A stretch of DNA of 64,000 nt from Pseudarthrobacter oxydans (GCF_030812335.1 NZ_JAUSSN010000001.1:124001-188000); one strand, 5' to 3'. Positions 7,998-17,253 are shown, numbered from the stretch's first letter. The notes: generated by a model from the sequence alone, not told the origin. A program made the numbers and translations.

Positions 7998-8936
7998 CTA
8001 AGTAGTCATCAGGATCTTCAGGGCGTCGCGCTCGACGGCCACGGCGAGATGCGTTCCGGTGCCGAGGTGGTCACCGTCCAGCTGGAATTCCTGCTCGTGC
8101 TCCAGGGTGATCTCAGCGGATTTTCCCTGGAAATACTCCACCGATTCGGTCTCGCGCTTGTTCCGGCCGAAAATCCCGGCCACAACCCCCAGCCAGCCGA
8201 GCCGGCCGCGCGGGGCCAGGACCAGCAGGTCCAGCACGCCGTCGTCGACCTTGGCGTCCGGGAAGATCTCGACCCCGCCCATGATCCGGCCGCAGTTGCC
8301 GATCATGACGCTGCGGATCCTGCGGCGGACGGGTTCCCCGCCGTCGACGCTGATCCTGGCTTTGACCGGTTTGCCGGGGAGTTTACGGATGCCCGCCTCA
8401 ACGTACGCGAGCCAGCCCATGCGGTCCTTGAGCACATCGACGGTGTCGGCCATGATCGCGGCGTCGTAGCCGAGCCCGGCCATCACCAGGAACACCTGCT
8501 CCTCATCCGAGTGGTTCAGCCGCGCCTTGACGACGTCGATGGCCTTTTCGCTGCCGTTGAGCACGTCGTAGCAGGCCGAGACGGGATCGGTGATGTCCAC
8601 GCCGAGGTTGCGGGCCAGGAGGTTTCCGGTTCCCAGCGGCACCAGGCCCATGGGTGTGCCGGTGCCGGCGAGCACCTCGGCGACGCAACGCACGGTGCCG
8701 TCGCCGCCCGCGGCAATAACGACGTCGACCCCGGCCTCCAGCGCCTGGCGCGCCTGACCGGCGCCCGGGTCTTCGACCGTTGTTTCGAGCCAGAGCGGCT
8801 CGGCCCATCCCTGCGTTTCGCACAGCCGGAGGATTGCGCCCTGGAGCGACGAACCAACGGATTTGGCGGGGTTGATGATTACGGCTGCGCGCCTAACCTG
8901 TGGAGTGCTGTCAGGCGCGGGATTGTTCTCTGGCAT
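7998..8936 (-). CDS. Diacylglycerol/lipid kinase family protein
   Basis: 312 residues. The opening AAVIINPAKS and the GGDGTVR motif (77-83) are the phosphate and ATP-binding loops of the DagK/YegS family, followed by PLGTGNLLARNLG. The C-terminal beta-sandwich (LLVLAPRGRLGW) completes the fold. It probably phosphorylates diacylglycerol or a related lipid at the membrane face. I chose the ATG at 8936 because GAAGGA lies 6-8 nt upstream and the family starts there; an open frame 80 codons longer is low-complexity read-through. A perfect-stem terminator follows it. Confidence 0.9.
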   Translation of the reverse strand: MPENNPAPDSTPQVRRAAVIINPAKSVGSSLQGAILRLCETQGWAEPLWLETTVEDPGAGQARQALEAGVDVVIAAGGDGTVRCVAEVLAGTGTPMGLVPLGTGNLLARNLGVDITDPVSACYDVLNGSEKAIDVVKARLNHSDEEQVFLVMAGLGYDAAIMADTVDVLKDRMGWLAYVEAGIRKLPGKPVKARISVDGGEPVRRRIRSVMIGNCGRIMGGVEIFPDAKVDDGVLDLLVLAPRGRLGWLGVVAGIFGRNKRETESVEYFQGKSAEITLEHEQEFQLDGDHLGTGTHLAVAVERDALKILMTT

Positions 8937-9163
8937 GGCATCCTTCGGAGGCAAGGGGGCGTGAGGTGTCCCGGATTGAAATCCTAGCGGGATTCCGCAC
9001 GTAACTTCCGCAGCCGGGGCGCGAAGCGTGGACGTCCGCGCGCCGGAGTCACTAGACTGGCCATGCTCAAGTACTGGAGCCTGCCGTCCCAAGCGATTTT
9101 GGGCCGGCTGCCTGTCCGGATCAGCCTGACAGGCCGCACTCCAGGGGCGGGAAGCGGGAGTAC

Positions 9164-9403
9164 ATGTCCGAACCACACGAGAACTACTCGGCCGAGGCCG
9201 AAGCGTCCAGCACCGATCCCCACGACTGGGGCCGCGCCATGGCGCGGGCGGTTACGCGCCTGGCGGAGCAGATCGCCCCGGCGGACAGCGAGGACATTCA
9301 TGCCTGCCTTGTGGGCAAGGACCTGCATCTGAAGATCCGTGACGACGAAGCCGGCGTCACCATCACGGTCTCCACCGCCCCGGCTGCGGACCCGTCCAGC
9401 TGA
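9164..9403 (+). CDS. Small hypothetical protein
   Basis: 79 residues, acidic, rich in Ser and Ala at the N-terminus. The C-terminal half (DIHACLVGKDLHLKIRDDE, then GVTITVSTAP) looks like two amphipathic beta strands. The GCGGGAG upstream of ATG is a modest ribosome-binding site. It is divergent from the lipid kinase and ends 6 nt before the convergent pcaR stop. A hairpin (GCCTGTC/GACAGGC, 9110-9134) lies upstream. I do not recognise a family. Confidence 0.6.
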   Translation: MSEPHENYSAEAEASSTDPHDWGRAMARAVTRLAEQIAPADSEDIHACLVGKDLHLKIRDDEAGVTITVSTAPAADPSS

Positions 9404-9409
9404 GCTCCC

Positions 9410-10231
9410 CTAACGCCCGGAAGACAGGTCCGCGGAGATGACTTCGGCGGTGGCCACCGTTGCCGCCCGCACGGAGTCCAGGTAGGCCGCCGGGTCCGGC
9501 CGGCTCGCGACCGACTGGGCCTGCAATGACACGTTGATGGCGGCGACCACCTTAGGGCCGTCGTGGACGGGCGCGGCAACGGACATCAGCCCGAGCTCCA
9601 GTTCCTGGTTCAGCAGGCACCAGCCCTGCTCCCTCACGGTGGCAAGTTCGGCGAGCAGTCCCTCGCGCGTGCCGATGGCCAGCGGGGTCAGGGGCCGGAT
9701 TTCAGTGCTGGCAAGGTAGTCCTGCAGCTGGTCGGGCGGCAGCGCCGCCAGCAACACCCTGCCCATCGAGGTGGCGTACGCCGGAAAGCGGGTACCGACG
9801 GTGATGCCGACGGTCATGATCCGTCGCGTCGCGACCCGGGCGATGTAGGCGATGTCCGTGCCTTCCAGCACGGCGGCCGAGGTCGACTCCCCCAGCTGGA
9901 GCGACAACTCCTCGAGGTGGGGCTGGGCGAGCTGCGGCAGCGACAGCCCGGACAGGTAGGCGTAGCCGAGCTGCAGCACCTTGGCGGTCAGCGCGAAGAT
10001 CTTGCCGTCGGTGCGGACATAGCCCAACTCCACGAGCGTGTACAGGAACCGCCGCGCCGTGGCCCGGGTGAGGTCCGTCCGGGCGGCCACCTCCGTTAGC
10101 GTCATCTTCGGATGGTCCGTGTCGAAGGCGCGGATCACCGCCAGGCCGCGCGCCAGCGACTGCACGTACTGGTCACTGGCCGCCGGCGCGCCACCGGCCT
10201 TGGCGCCCTTTGCTGCGTCAATCATTTCCAT
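9410..10231 (-). CDS. pcaR: IclR-family regulator of the beta-ketoadipate pathway (PcaR type)
   Basis: 273 residues. The N-terminal winged helix-turn-helix (about 25-85; LTEVAARTDLTRATARRFLYTL) and C-terminal effector domain (about 95-260) follow the IclR layout, and length and motif match PcaR/PobR regulators. PcaR-type proteins respond to beta-ketoadipate or protocatechuate. It is the last gene of the pca operon, 42 nt after pcaJ, so it would be co-transcribed with its targets. A second IclR regulator at the other end of the operon means the division of labour is not certain. Confidence 0.85.
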   Translation of the reverse strand: MEMIDAAKGAKAGGAPAASDQYVQSLARGLAVIRAFDTDHPKMTLTEVAARTDLTRATARRFLYTLVELGYVRTDGKIFALTAKVLQLGYAYLSGLSLPQLAQPHLEELSLQLGESTSAAVLEGTDIAYIARVATRRIMTVGITVGTRFPAYATSMGRVLLAALPPDQLQDYLASTEIRPLTPLAIGTREGLLAELATVREQGWCLLNQELELGLMSVAAPVHDGPKVVAAINVSLQAQSVASRPDPAAYLDSVRAATVATAEVISADLSSGR

Positions 10232-10272
10232 GCCTCTCGGTCCCGCACCACTTTATCCGTGCGAGCGGATGC

Positions 10273-10977
10273 TCAGCTTCCGGCGGCGGACGCGGCCCTC
10301 AGCGGCACCGGAACCATGTCCTGCAGCTCCTCGAGCGTGCAGCCGAAGGTTTCCCGGACCTCGACCCCGTCGGGGCCGGTCAGGAAGACGGCCCTGTCCG
10401 TGTACACGCGGGTCACACAGCCGATGCCGGTGAGCGGGTAGCTGCAGGTCTCGACGAGTTTGGAGATCCCCTCGCGGGTCAGGAGGGTCATCATGACGAA
10501 GACATCCTTGGCGCCGGTGGCGAGGTCCATGGCCCCGCCGACGGCCGGGATCGCGTCCGGCGCGCCGGTGTGCCAGTTGGCGAGATCGCCGGTGGCGGAG
10601 ACCTGGAACGCGCCGAGCACGCAGATGTCCAGGTGCCCGCCGCGCATGATCGCGAAGGAGTCGGCGTGGTGGAAGTAGGAGGCTCCGGGGAGTTCGGTCA
10701 CCGGGATCTTGCCGGCGTTGATAAGGTCGCCGTCGATCTGGTCCCCGGTGGCCTCGGGGCCCATGCCCAGCATGCCGTTCTCGGTGTGGAGCGTGATGTC
10801 CTGTTCCGGCTCGAGGTAGTTGGAGACCAGGGTGGGCTGGCCGATGCCGAGGTTCACGAAGGAGCCGGGCTTGATGTCCCGGGCCACCAGGCGGGCCAGG
10901 TCATCGCGGCCCAGGGGCTTCTCGGAGGTCCGGATGCCGGCGGGGCTTGCCGTTTGGTCATTGGACTGGACGCTCAT
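10273..10977 (-). CDS. pcaJ: 3-oxoadipate CoA-transferase, beta subunit
   Basis: 234 residues. The catalytic glutamate is Glu66 in HTENGMLG, which forms the CoA thioester intermediate; SFVNLGIGQPTLV is the conserved opening of the beta subunit. With PcaI it transfers CoA from succinyl-CoA to beta-ketoadipate. Its ATG is 1 nt after the pcaI stop, so the subunits are translationally coupled. The thiolase that uses the product is just upstream in the same operon. Confidence 0.93.
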   Translation of the reverse strand: MSVQSNDQTASPAGIRTSEKPLGRDDLARLVARDIKPGSFVNLGIGQPTLVSNYLEPEQDITLHTENGMLGMGPEATGDQIDGDLINAGKIPVTELPGASYFHHADSFAIMRGGHLDICVLGAFQVSATGDLANWHTGAPDAIPAVGGAMDLATGAKDVFVMMTLLTREGISKLVETCSYPLTGIGCVTRVYTDRAVFLTGPDGVEVRETFGCTLEELQDMVPVPLRAASAAGS

Positions 10978-10978
10978 C

Positions 10979-11638
10979 TCAGGCCACCTTCACAATGCTG
11001 TTGACGTAGATTCCGGGGGTCACGATGATCTCCGGGTCGAGGCCGCCCGTGGGGACGATCCCGGAGACCTGGACGATCGTGTGTTTGGCCGCGGCGGCCA
11101 TGATCGGGCCGAAGTTTCGGGCGGTTTTGCGGTAGACGAGGTTGCCCTTGCCGTCGGCTGTGAACGCCTTGATGAGCGCGACGTCGGCGTGGATGGGGGT
11201 CTCGAAGACCTGGCCGCGGCCGTCGAGGATGCGGGTTTCCTTGCCTTCGGCCAGCATGGTGCCGTAGCCGGTGGGGGTGAAGAAGCCGCCGATCCCGGCG
11301 CCCGCGGCGCGGATCCGCTCGGCGAGGTTGCCCTGCGGCACTAGTTCGAGCTCGATCTCGCCGGCGCGGAACTTCGCGTCGAAGTGCCAGGAGTCGGACT
11401 GCCGCGGGAAGGAGCAGATCATCTTCTTCACCCTGCCTTCCTTGATCAGCAGCGCCAGGCCCTGATCGCCCTGGCCGGCGTTGTTGTTGACCACGGTGAG
11501 GCCGGTGGCTCCGCAGTCCATCAGCGCGTCGATGAGTTCAAACGGCTGGCCGGCGTTGCCGAAGCCGCCGATCATGACGGTGGAGCCGTCCTTGATGCCG
11601 GCGACGGCCTCGCCGACAGTGTCTACAAAGTTCAGCAT
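10979..11638 (-). CDS. pcaI: 3-oxoadipate CoA-transferase, alpha subunit
   Basis: 219 residues with the alpha-subunit glycine motif MIGGFGNAGQP near residue 22 and the later GGFFTPTGYGT segment. Pairs with PcaJ to activate beta-ketoadipate to its CoA ester. Only 4 nt separate it from the thiolase stop upstream. The generic scoA/atoD family is an alternative label, but the operon context makes pcaI firm. Confidence 0.93.
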   Translation of the reverse strand: MLNFVDTVGEAVAGIKDGSTVMIGGFGNAGQPFELIDALMDCGATGLTVVNNNAGQGDQGLALLIKEGRVKKMICSFPRQSDSWHFDAKFRAGEIELELVPQGNLAERIRAAGAGIGGFFTPTGYGTMLAEGKETRILDGRGQVFETPIHADVALIKAFTADGKGNLVYRKTARNFGPIMAAAAKHTIVQVSGIVPTGGLDPEIIVTPGIYVNSIVKVA

Positions 11639-11642
11639 TCGC

Positions 11643-12854
11643 TTACGCCTTTTCTGTGTTGGTTCCGGTAACGGTCATGTTTTCGAGGACGATGGCGAGG
11701 CCCTGGCCGACGCCGATGCAGATTGCGGCGACGCCCCAGCGTTCACCGGAGGTCTGCAGGGACCGGGCCAGGGTGCCGAGGATGCGGCCGCCGGAGGCGC
11801 CGAGGGGGTGGCCCATGGCGATCGCGCCGCCGTGCCGGTTCACGATTCCGGGGTCGATGCCCCAGGCGTTGATGCAGGCCAGGGACTGCGCGGCGAAGGC
11901 CTCGTTGAGTTCGACGGCGCCGACCTGGTCCCAGCCGATGCCGGCCTTGGCGAGGGCCTTGTTCGCGGCCTCCACCGGGGCGTAGCCGAAGTACTGCGGA
12001 TCGTTCGCGTGCGCGCCGCGGCCGGCGATGCGGGCCAAAGGTTCCATCCCCAGGATCCCGGCGGCGTTCTCGGAGCCGAGCCAGGCCGCGGACGCGCCGT
12101 CGGAGAGCGGCGAGGCGTTCCCGGCGGTGACGGTGCCGTTTTCGGTCCGGAACACGGTCTTGAGCCCGGCGAGCTTCTCCGCCGATGACCCGGCGCGGAT
12201 GCCCTCGTCCCGGACCAGGTCCGTGCCGGGAACCGGCGTGACGAGCCGGTCGTAGAAGCCCTCGTCCCAGGCCGCGGCGGCGAGGTTGTGGGAGTTGGCG
12301 GAGAATTCGTCCTGGGCCTGACGGGTGATCCCGTACTTCTCGGCCAGCCGTTCGGTGGCCTCACCCAGGGACACGGTCCAGTCCGGGCGCATGGCCTTGT
12401 TCACCAGCCGCCAGCCCAGGGTGGTGGAGACCAGGGTCATGTCCCCGGCCGGGTAGGGCTTCTCGGTCTTGGGCAGCACCCACGGCGCGCGGGACATCGA
12501 CTCGGCGCCGCCGACCAGCATCAGCTCCGCGTCGCCGGTGTTGATCTGCCGGGACGCGATGATCGCCGCGTCCAGCGAGGACCCGCAGAGCCGGTTGACC
12601 GTGGTGCCGGGGATCGAGACCGGCAGGCCCGCCAGGAGGGTGCCCATCCGGGCGATGTTGCGGTTTTCCTCGCCCGCACCGTTGGCGTTGCCGAACACGA
12701 CCTCGTCGATGCGCTCGACATCGAGGCCCGGCGCGCGCTTCACGGCTTCACCGATCACATGTGCGGCCAGGTCATCCGGGCGGACCCCGGCGAGCCCGCC
12801 GCCGAACTTCCCAAACGGGGTCCGCACGGCGTCGTACAGAAAAGCGTGATTCAT
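11643..12854 (-). CDS. pcaF: Beta-ketoadipyl-CoA thiolase
   Basis: 403 residues. All thiolase active-site residues are present: Cys90 (NRLCGSSLDA), His349 (GHPLGASGGR) and Cys379 (CIGVGQG). It cleaves beta-ketoadipyl-CoA to succinyl-CoA and acetyl-CoA, the last pathway step. The ATG at 12854 has AGAGGAA about 6 nt upstream and matches the family start MNHAFLYDAVRTPFG; the ten extra upstream codons are not needed. An 82-nt gap with a strong hairpin separates it from pcaC. Confidence 0.93.
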   Translation of the reverse strand: MNHAFLYDAVRTPFGKFGGGLAGVRPDDLAAHVIGEAVKRAPGLDVERIDEVVFGNANGAGEENRNIARMGTLLAGLPVSIPGTTVNRLCGSSLDAAIIASRQINTGDAELMLVGGAESMSRAPWVLPKTEKPYPAGDMTLVSTTLGWRLVNKAMRPDWTVSLGEATERLAEKYGITRQAQDEFSANSHNLAAAAWDEGFYDRLVTPVPGTDLVRDEGIRAGSSAEKLAGLKTVFRTENGTVTAGNASPLSDGASAAWLGSENAAGILGMEPLARIAGRGAHANDPQYFGYAPVEAANKALAKAGIGWDQVGAVELNEAFAAQSLACINAWGIDPGIVNRHGGAIAMGHPLGASGGRILGTLARSLQTSGERWGVAAICIGVGQGLAIVLENMTVTGTNTEKA

Positions 12855-12899
12855 GATTCCTCTAATTTCCGTCGAGAATCCCAACCAGGTAGCAGATAA

Positions 12900-12925
12900 G
12901 GCCGTTCTGAGGGCTCAAAACGGCC
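12900..12925 (-). terminator. Hairpin between pcaC and pcaF (attenuator-like)
   Basis: GGCCGTT (12900-12906) pairs with AACGGCC (12919-12925) and the interior TGAG/CTCA extends the stem to about 11 bp with one mismatch and a 2-nt apex. On the minus strand it is followed by TTATCTG, a weak U-tract. It lies within the operon, so it could reduce expression of pcaFIJR relative to pcaHGBDC or protect the mRNA end. Confidence 0.5.
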
Positions 12926-12936
12926 CCAGCAGCCAG

Positions 12937-13386
12937 CTAGTTGGGAGGGGTGGCTGCGTCAAGCTCGGCAAAGACTTGCTGGGCGGTCTTGAAGGCGGTG
13001 TTGGCGGAGGGGACCCCGCAGTAGATGGCGGTCTGCAGCAGGATTTCCTTGATCTCGTCCCGGCTCAGGCCATTGGTGACGGCGGCGCGGAGGTGCATGG
13101 CCAGTTCTTCCCAGTGGCCGTGGGCCACCATCGCGGTGATGGTGACCGCGGAGCGCATCTGCCGGGTCAGGCCCGGCCGGGTCCAGATGCCGCCCCAGGC
13201 GATCCGGGTGATCATGTCCTGGAAGTCCTCGGTGAAGGAATCCCTGGCGGCGTTGGCGCGGTCGACGTGCGCGGCTCCGAGCACTTCGCGCCGGACGGCC
13301 ATTCCGCCGTCGTAGATTTCCTGGCTGGTGGCCTCCGGCTGGACGACGCCGTTCCGCGCTGCGCCGCTGAGATCTGCGCCGGTCAC
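12937..13386 (-). CDS. pcaC: 4-carboxymuconolactone decarboxylase
   Basis: 149 residues of the AhpD-like/CMD fold, with the family stretch RSAVTITAMVAHGHWEEL and EIKEILLQTAIYCGVPSAN. It decarboxylates 4-carboxymuconolactone to beta-ketoadipate enol-lactone. The ATG overlaps the pcaD stop by 4 nt. Here pcaC and pcaD are separate genes, unlike the fused pcaL found in several Actinobacteria. Confidence 0.93.
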   Translation of the reverse strand: MTGADLSGAARNGVVQPEATSQEIYDGGMAVRREVLGAAHVDRANAARDSFTEDFQDMITRIAWGGIWTRPGLTRQMRSAVTITAMVAHGHWEELAMHLRAAVTNGLSRDEIKEILLQTAIYCGVPSANTAFKTAQQVFAELDAATPPN

Positions 13387-14201
13387 TTGGCTGCTCCGCT
13401 GGATTCAGTCCAGGTGATGAGGCTCCGCAGCAGCTCGGCGACGTGGCCGGGTGCCTCAAACGGGGCCAGGTGTGCCACCCCTTCGAGGGTGACGGCGCTG
13501 GCGGTGCCGCCGCCGGCGGTGATCCCTGCAGCGATCGCCTCGGCGAAGGACGGCGGGGCGACGCTGTCCTGGGCGCCGGCGACGGCCTGGGTGGGGACGC
13601 TGATGCTGCCGAGCTCGTCCCGGACGTCGAAGCCGGCGAGGGCCTCGCAGCAGAAGGCGTAGCTGAACCGGTCGGCGTCGCGCAGGCTGTGCAGCAACCG
13701 GCCGCTGAGTTCCGGCTGGCGCTCCATGAAGCCGGGGGCGAACCAGCGTTGCGCCGAGCCCTGGATCATCACGGGCGTTCCCTGCGTACGGACGGTCTCC
13801 GCGCGTTCCAGCCAGCCCTCGGGCGTGCCGAGCTTCGCTCCGGTGCACTGCACGGACAGGCTCTTGAGCCGTTCGCCGTGCTTGATGCCCAGCTGCAGGC
13901 CGGTGGCCCCGCCCAGGGACACGCCGGCGTAGTGGAAACTCGCTCCGGGGGCGATCGAATCCACCAGCTCGACGACGGCGTCTGCCAGTTCGGCGACGGT
14001 GAAAGTTTCCTTGGCGGCCGGCGAGATGCCGTGGCCCGGCAGGTCCCAGGCGACGACGTCGACGTCGTCCCCGAGCAGGGCGCCGGCCTGGGTCCACAGC
14101 AACGTGGACGTGCCCAGCGACGGGCCCACCACGAGGAGGGGCTTGTCGCCCAGCGGGCGCTGGGGTGACAGCAGTACTGCCTTGAGAGTTGGTCTAGCCA
14201 C
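13383..14201 (-). CDS. pcaD: 3-oxoadipate enol-lactonase
   Basis: 272 residues, alpha/beta hydrolase fold. The triad is visible: nucleophile Ser95 in AGVSLGGATG, Asp212 in AGAQDSVAPP and His244 in GVAHLAPFE. It hydrolyses beta-ketoadipate enol-lactone to beta-ketoadipate. It overlaps pcaB by 8 nt and pcaC by 4 nt. Confidence 0.92.
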   Translation of the reverse strand: MARPTLKAVLLSPQRPLGDKPLLVVGPSLGTSTLLWTQAGALLGDDVDVVAWDLPGHGISPAAKETFTVAELADAVVELVDSIAPGASFHYAGVSLGGATGLQLGIKHGERLKSLSVQCTGAKLGTPEGWLERAETVRTQGTPVMIQGSAQRWFAPGFMERQPELSGRLLHSLRDADRFSYAFCCEALAGFDVRDELGSISVPTQAVAGAQDSVAPPSFAEAIAAGITAGGGTASAVTLEGVAHLAPFEAPGHVAELLRSLITWTESSGAAK

Positions 14202-15726
14202 GGGAGGCTCCGTTCAGCTCGGGGGTCGGTGATGCGGTGTGGGAACCGGCGACTGCGTCAGTGACGCGGCCGCTGTAGTCCGGGTAGGCGGCGAGGATGC
14301 GCCGGGAGATCTCGGCGGCCTGGCCGAGGTAGTTGGCCGGATCAAGCAGCTGCTCCAGCCGGGCGTCGGAGAGCAGGTCCGCCGGGACGGCTGCACGGAG
14401 CAGCCGCCGGTAGGTGGACGCCTGGTCCGCGGCCGGGACCCGGAGGGTCTCGTCCACCACCGCCTGCAGCCGCTGCCTGCCGTCCGCGCTTTTCTTACCC
14501 GCGACGTTTCCCGCCAGGAGCGGTGCGACGGCGGCCGTGACGGCCTCGCTGAGCAGCAGCGGGCCGGAAAGATCCAGGTTCCGCCGCATGGCCTGGGGGA
14601 AGACCTGCAGGCCCTCGGCGAGTTCGCGGAGCTGCACGGCGGCGCCGAGGCCAAGGCGGAGAAGCTGGCGGAGCGCCGGCCATTCGCTGTGCCAGGCACC
14701 GTCGGGCCGTTCATCGTTGAAGTTGGCGGCGGCCAGGTGCAGCTGGGCGGCGTGGCCGGGCGCCTGCAGGGCTGCGCTGCGGATCAGCACGGAGAGTACC
14801 GGGTTCTGCTTCTGCGGCATGGCAGAGGACCCTCCCCGGCCGGCGGCGCGCGGTTCGGCGAGCTCGGCGACCTCCGGCCGGCTGAGGAACAGCACGTCGG
14901 CGGCGATCTTGCCCGCAGCGTCGGTCACGGAGGCCAGGGCGTCACCGAGGGATGTCACGGCCAGCCGGTTCGTGTGCCAGGGGGCCGGGACGGCGGCGAG
15001 TCCGAGTTCCGCGGCCAGCCGATCGGAGAGATCCAGGGGGCTGAGGCTTGAGCCCGCCGTCAGCACGGTGCCCGCGGCCAGGGTTCCGGCCGCTCCCCCG
15101 GTCTGGACGGGGAATTCGAGGGCCGCCAGGCGGCGGGCGGCAGCGGCGAGTCCGTGGAACCACTGGGCCGCCTTGAGTCCGAAGCTGAACGGCAGGGAGT
15201 GCTGGGTGAGGCTGCGCCCCACGCACAGGGTGTCCGCATGCTGTGCGGCGAGGGCGGCCAGTGCCGCGGTCGTTGCCGTGAGCTCGGTGAGCAGTCCGCG
15301 GACCGCCTCCCTGCACAGCAGCATAAGCGCACTGTCGAGGACGTCCTGGCTGGTTAGCGAGGTGTGCACGGCTTTCCCGGCACCGATACCCGCCGCGTCG
15401 AGGGCCTTGACCTGACTGCGGAGATCCGCCAGCAGCGGGATCACCGGGTTGGCGCCGCCCTGGGCGCGCACGGCCAGGTCCGCGACGTCATAGCGGCCCA
15501 CCTCGGCCGCCGCGGCGACCACCGCGGCGGACCCGGCCGGGGCGAGTGCTGCCTGTTCCAGGACCGCGGCCCAGGCGGCCTCGACCCGGAGCAGGGCGGT
15601 CAGCACGGCCCGGTCCCCGGTCAGCGCCGCCACAAAGGGCGACGCCGACACGGGACTCAGGAGGCCAAAATCGCCCTGCGGGCCGGCGTCGCCCCCGGTG
15701 GCTCCGCTGGTTTCACGAGAGATCAC
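14194..15726 (-). CDS. pcaB: 3-carboxy-cis,cis-muconate cycloisomerase
   Basis: 510 residues, fumarase/aspartase superfamily. The superfamily signature GGSSAMPQKQNP is at residues 298-309, and TSLTSQDVLDSALML is the typical cycloisomerase segment near 122. It converts 3-carboxymuconate to 4-carboxymuconolactone. The C-terminal tail is longer than in the shortest family members. It is coupled by overlaps to pcaG (4 nt) and pcaD (8 nt). Confidence 0.92.
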   Translation of the reverse strand: MISRETSGATGGDAGPQGDFGLLSPVSASPFVAALTGDRAVLTALLRVEAAWAAVLEQAALAPAGSAAVVAAAAEVGRYDVADLAVRAQGGANPVIPLLADLRSQVKALDAAGIGAGKAVHTSLTSQDVLDSALMLLCREAVRGLLTELTATTAALAALAAQHADTLCVGRSLTQHSLPFSFGLKAAQWFHGLAAAARRLAALEFPVQTGGAAGTLAAGTVLTAGSSLSPLDLSDRLAAELGLAAVPAPWHTNRLAVTSLGDALASVTDAAGKIAADVLFLSRPEVAELAEPRAAGRGGSSAMPQKQNPVLSVLIRSAALQAPGHAAQLHLAAANFNDERPDGAWHSEWPALRQLLRLGLGAAVQLRELAEGLQVFPQAMRRNLDLSGPLLLSEAVTAAVAPLLAGNVAGKKSADGRQRLQAVVDETLRVPAADQASTYRRLLRAAVPADLLSDARLEQLLDPANYLGQAAEISRRILAAYPDYSGRVTDAVAGSHTASPTPELNGASRG

Positions 15727-16304
15727 TTCGAGGCGCCCTCGAAGTCGAGGAACACCGTCTCGCCCGGGCCCTGGAGCCGGACGTCCCAGCTTAGGCCGCC
15801 GTCGGCGTCGCGGCGTGCGATCAGGGTTTTGCGGCGTTCCGGATCCAGCGAGGACAGCAGCGGATCCGCGGCCAGGGCCTCACCGTTCTCCGGCAGGTAG
15901 ATCCGGGTGAAGAGCCGGTTCATGAGTCCGCGGGCGAAGACCGCAACGGCGATGAAAGGCGCTGCGCCGTCCTCGGTGGGGCCGGGGTTGACCGTGGTGA
16001 AGGTGAAGACGCCTGTGTTGCCGACGGCGCTGCGGCCGAAGCCGGTGAAGGTGTAGCCGTCGCGCACGAGCGAACCCGTGTGGTGCGGGACGTTACCCTC
16101 GGCGTCCGCCTGCCAGATTTCCAGGATCGCGTCCGGAATCGGGTGTCCGGCGCCGTCGTAGACGGTGCCCTGGAGCCGGATGGAGCCCGGGGAACCGGGA
16201 GCCAGCAGCTCGCGGTCCTTGGTGTAGGGCAGCGCGTAGCCGTAGAAGGGGCCCACGGTCTGGCCCGGTGTCGGAGTGAGTTTACTCATGCTGGCCTTAT
16301 TCAT
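15723..16304 (-). CDS. pcaG: Protocatechuate 3,4-dioxygenase, alpha subunit
   Basis: 193 residues, intradiol dioxygenase fold, opening with TPGQTVGPFYGYAL, the alpha-subunit hallmark, and EIWQADAEG in the core. It forms the oligomer with PcaH but lacks the iron-ligand set present in the beta subunit. Starts 8 nt before the pcaH stop, so the subunits are coupled. An in-frame ATG at the sixth codon is an alternative start. Confidence 0.93.
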   Translation of the reverse strand: MNKASMSKLTPTPGQTVGPFYGYALPYTKDRELLAPGSPGSIRLQGTVYDGAGHPIPDAILEIWQADAEGNVPHHTGSLVRDGYTFTGFGRSAVGNTGVFTFTTVNPGPTEDGAAPFIAVAVFARGLMNRLFTRIYLPENGEALAADPLLSSLDPERRKTLIARRDADGGLSWDVRLQGPGETVFLDFEGASK

Positions 16305-17205
16305 CGTCGTCTCCTGCTGCGCCGAGTGCCTCGTTCTCTGTCCAGGTCCGCTTCGACCCCGTCAGGACGATGTCCCAGTTGTACGCCAGGGCCCACTCGG
16401 GTTTGGTCTGCTCGTGGTTGTAGGTGGCCACCAGCCGGTCCCGGGCGTCCTGGTCGACAATCGACTGGTAGATCGGGTCCAGCGGGAAGAGCTGGTCGCC
16501 GGGGAAGTACATCTGGGTGACGATCCGCTGGGTGAACTCCTGCCCGAACAGGGAGAAGTGGATGTGCGCCGGGCGCCAGGCGTTGAGGTGGTTCTTCCAC
16601 GGGTAGGCGCCGGGCTTGATCGTGGTGAAGCTGTAGGAGCCGTCGGCGCCGGTGATGCAGCGGCCGACGCCGGTGAAGTTGGGGTCCAGCGGTGCCGGGT
16701 GCTGGTCCCGCTTGTGGATGTAGCGGCCGGCGGAGTTCGCCTGCCAGATCTCCACCAGCTGGCCGGCGACGGGACGGCCGTAGCCGTCGAGCACGCGGCC
16801 GGAGACGATGATGCGTTCGCCCAGCGGCTCGCCGTTGTGCTGGATGGTCAGGTCCGCTTCGAGCGCGTGGACGTCCATGTGCCCGAAGGCCGGGGAGTAC
16901 AGCTCGATAGTTTCCGGATCCGCGTGGTGCAGGTCCTTGGTGGGGTGGCGCAGGACGCTGCTGCGGTACGGTGCGTAGTCCAGCCGCGGCTGGATCTCCG
17001 CCGGGGCGCCGTTCCTGAGCGCCTGCGCGTAAGCATCGCCGAGGGCTTTCATCTCGGCGCTGAGGTCCGCCTGCGACTCGGCGGCGGTATCCAGGGCAGG
17101 GACAGCGCGCGCAGCCGTCTTCGGTGCGGCCTCCGTGGCTTCGTCGGACACGTCTTCGGTGAGCGGATCCGCGTTGTAGATCTCAAGGTTGAATTCTTCA
17201 GGCAC
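16297..17205 (-). CDS. pcaH: Protocatechuate 3,4-dioxygenase, beta subunit
   Basis: 302 residues. Non-heme iron ligands are Tyr162 (RYIHKRD), Tyr201 (GAYPWKNH), His214 and His216 (PAHIHFS). It cleaves protocatechuate between the hydroxyls to 3-carboxymuconate. The first 45 residues are an acidic, alanine-rich extension not needed for the fold, making it longer than classical PcaH; a good ribosome-binding site (AAAGGAGG) before the ATG argues that the extension is real. A 48-nt gap separates it from qsuB, so transcription from the upstream promoter could continue into it. Confidence 0.93.
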   Translation of the reverse strand: MPEEFNLEIYNADPLTEDVSDEATEAAPKTAARAVPALDTAAESQADLSAEMKALGDAYAQALRNGAPAEIQPRLDYAPYRSSVLRHPTKDLHHADPETIELYSPAFGHMDVHALEADLTIQHNGEPLGERIIVSGRVLDGYGRPVAGQLVEIWQANSAGRYIHKRDQHPAPLDPNFTGVGRCITGADGSYSFTTIKPGAYPWKNHLNAWRPAHIHFSLFGQEFTQRIVTQMYFPGDQLFPLDPIYQSIVDQDARDRLVATYNHEQTKPEWALAYNWDIVLTGSKRTWTENEALGAAGDDDE

Positions 17206-17253
17206 AGCAGCCTCCTTTCGTTGGGTGGTGGTGTTTGGTTTTGCCTTGGCCGG

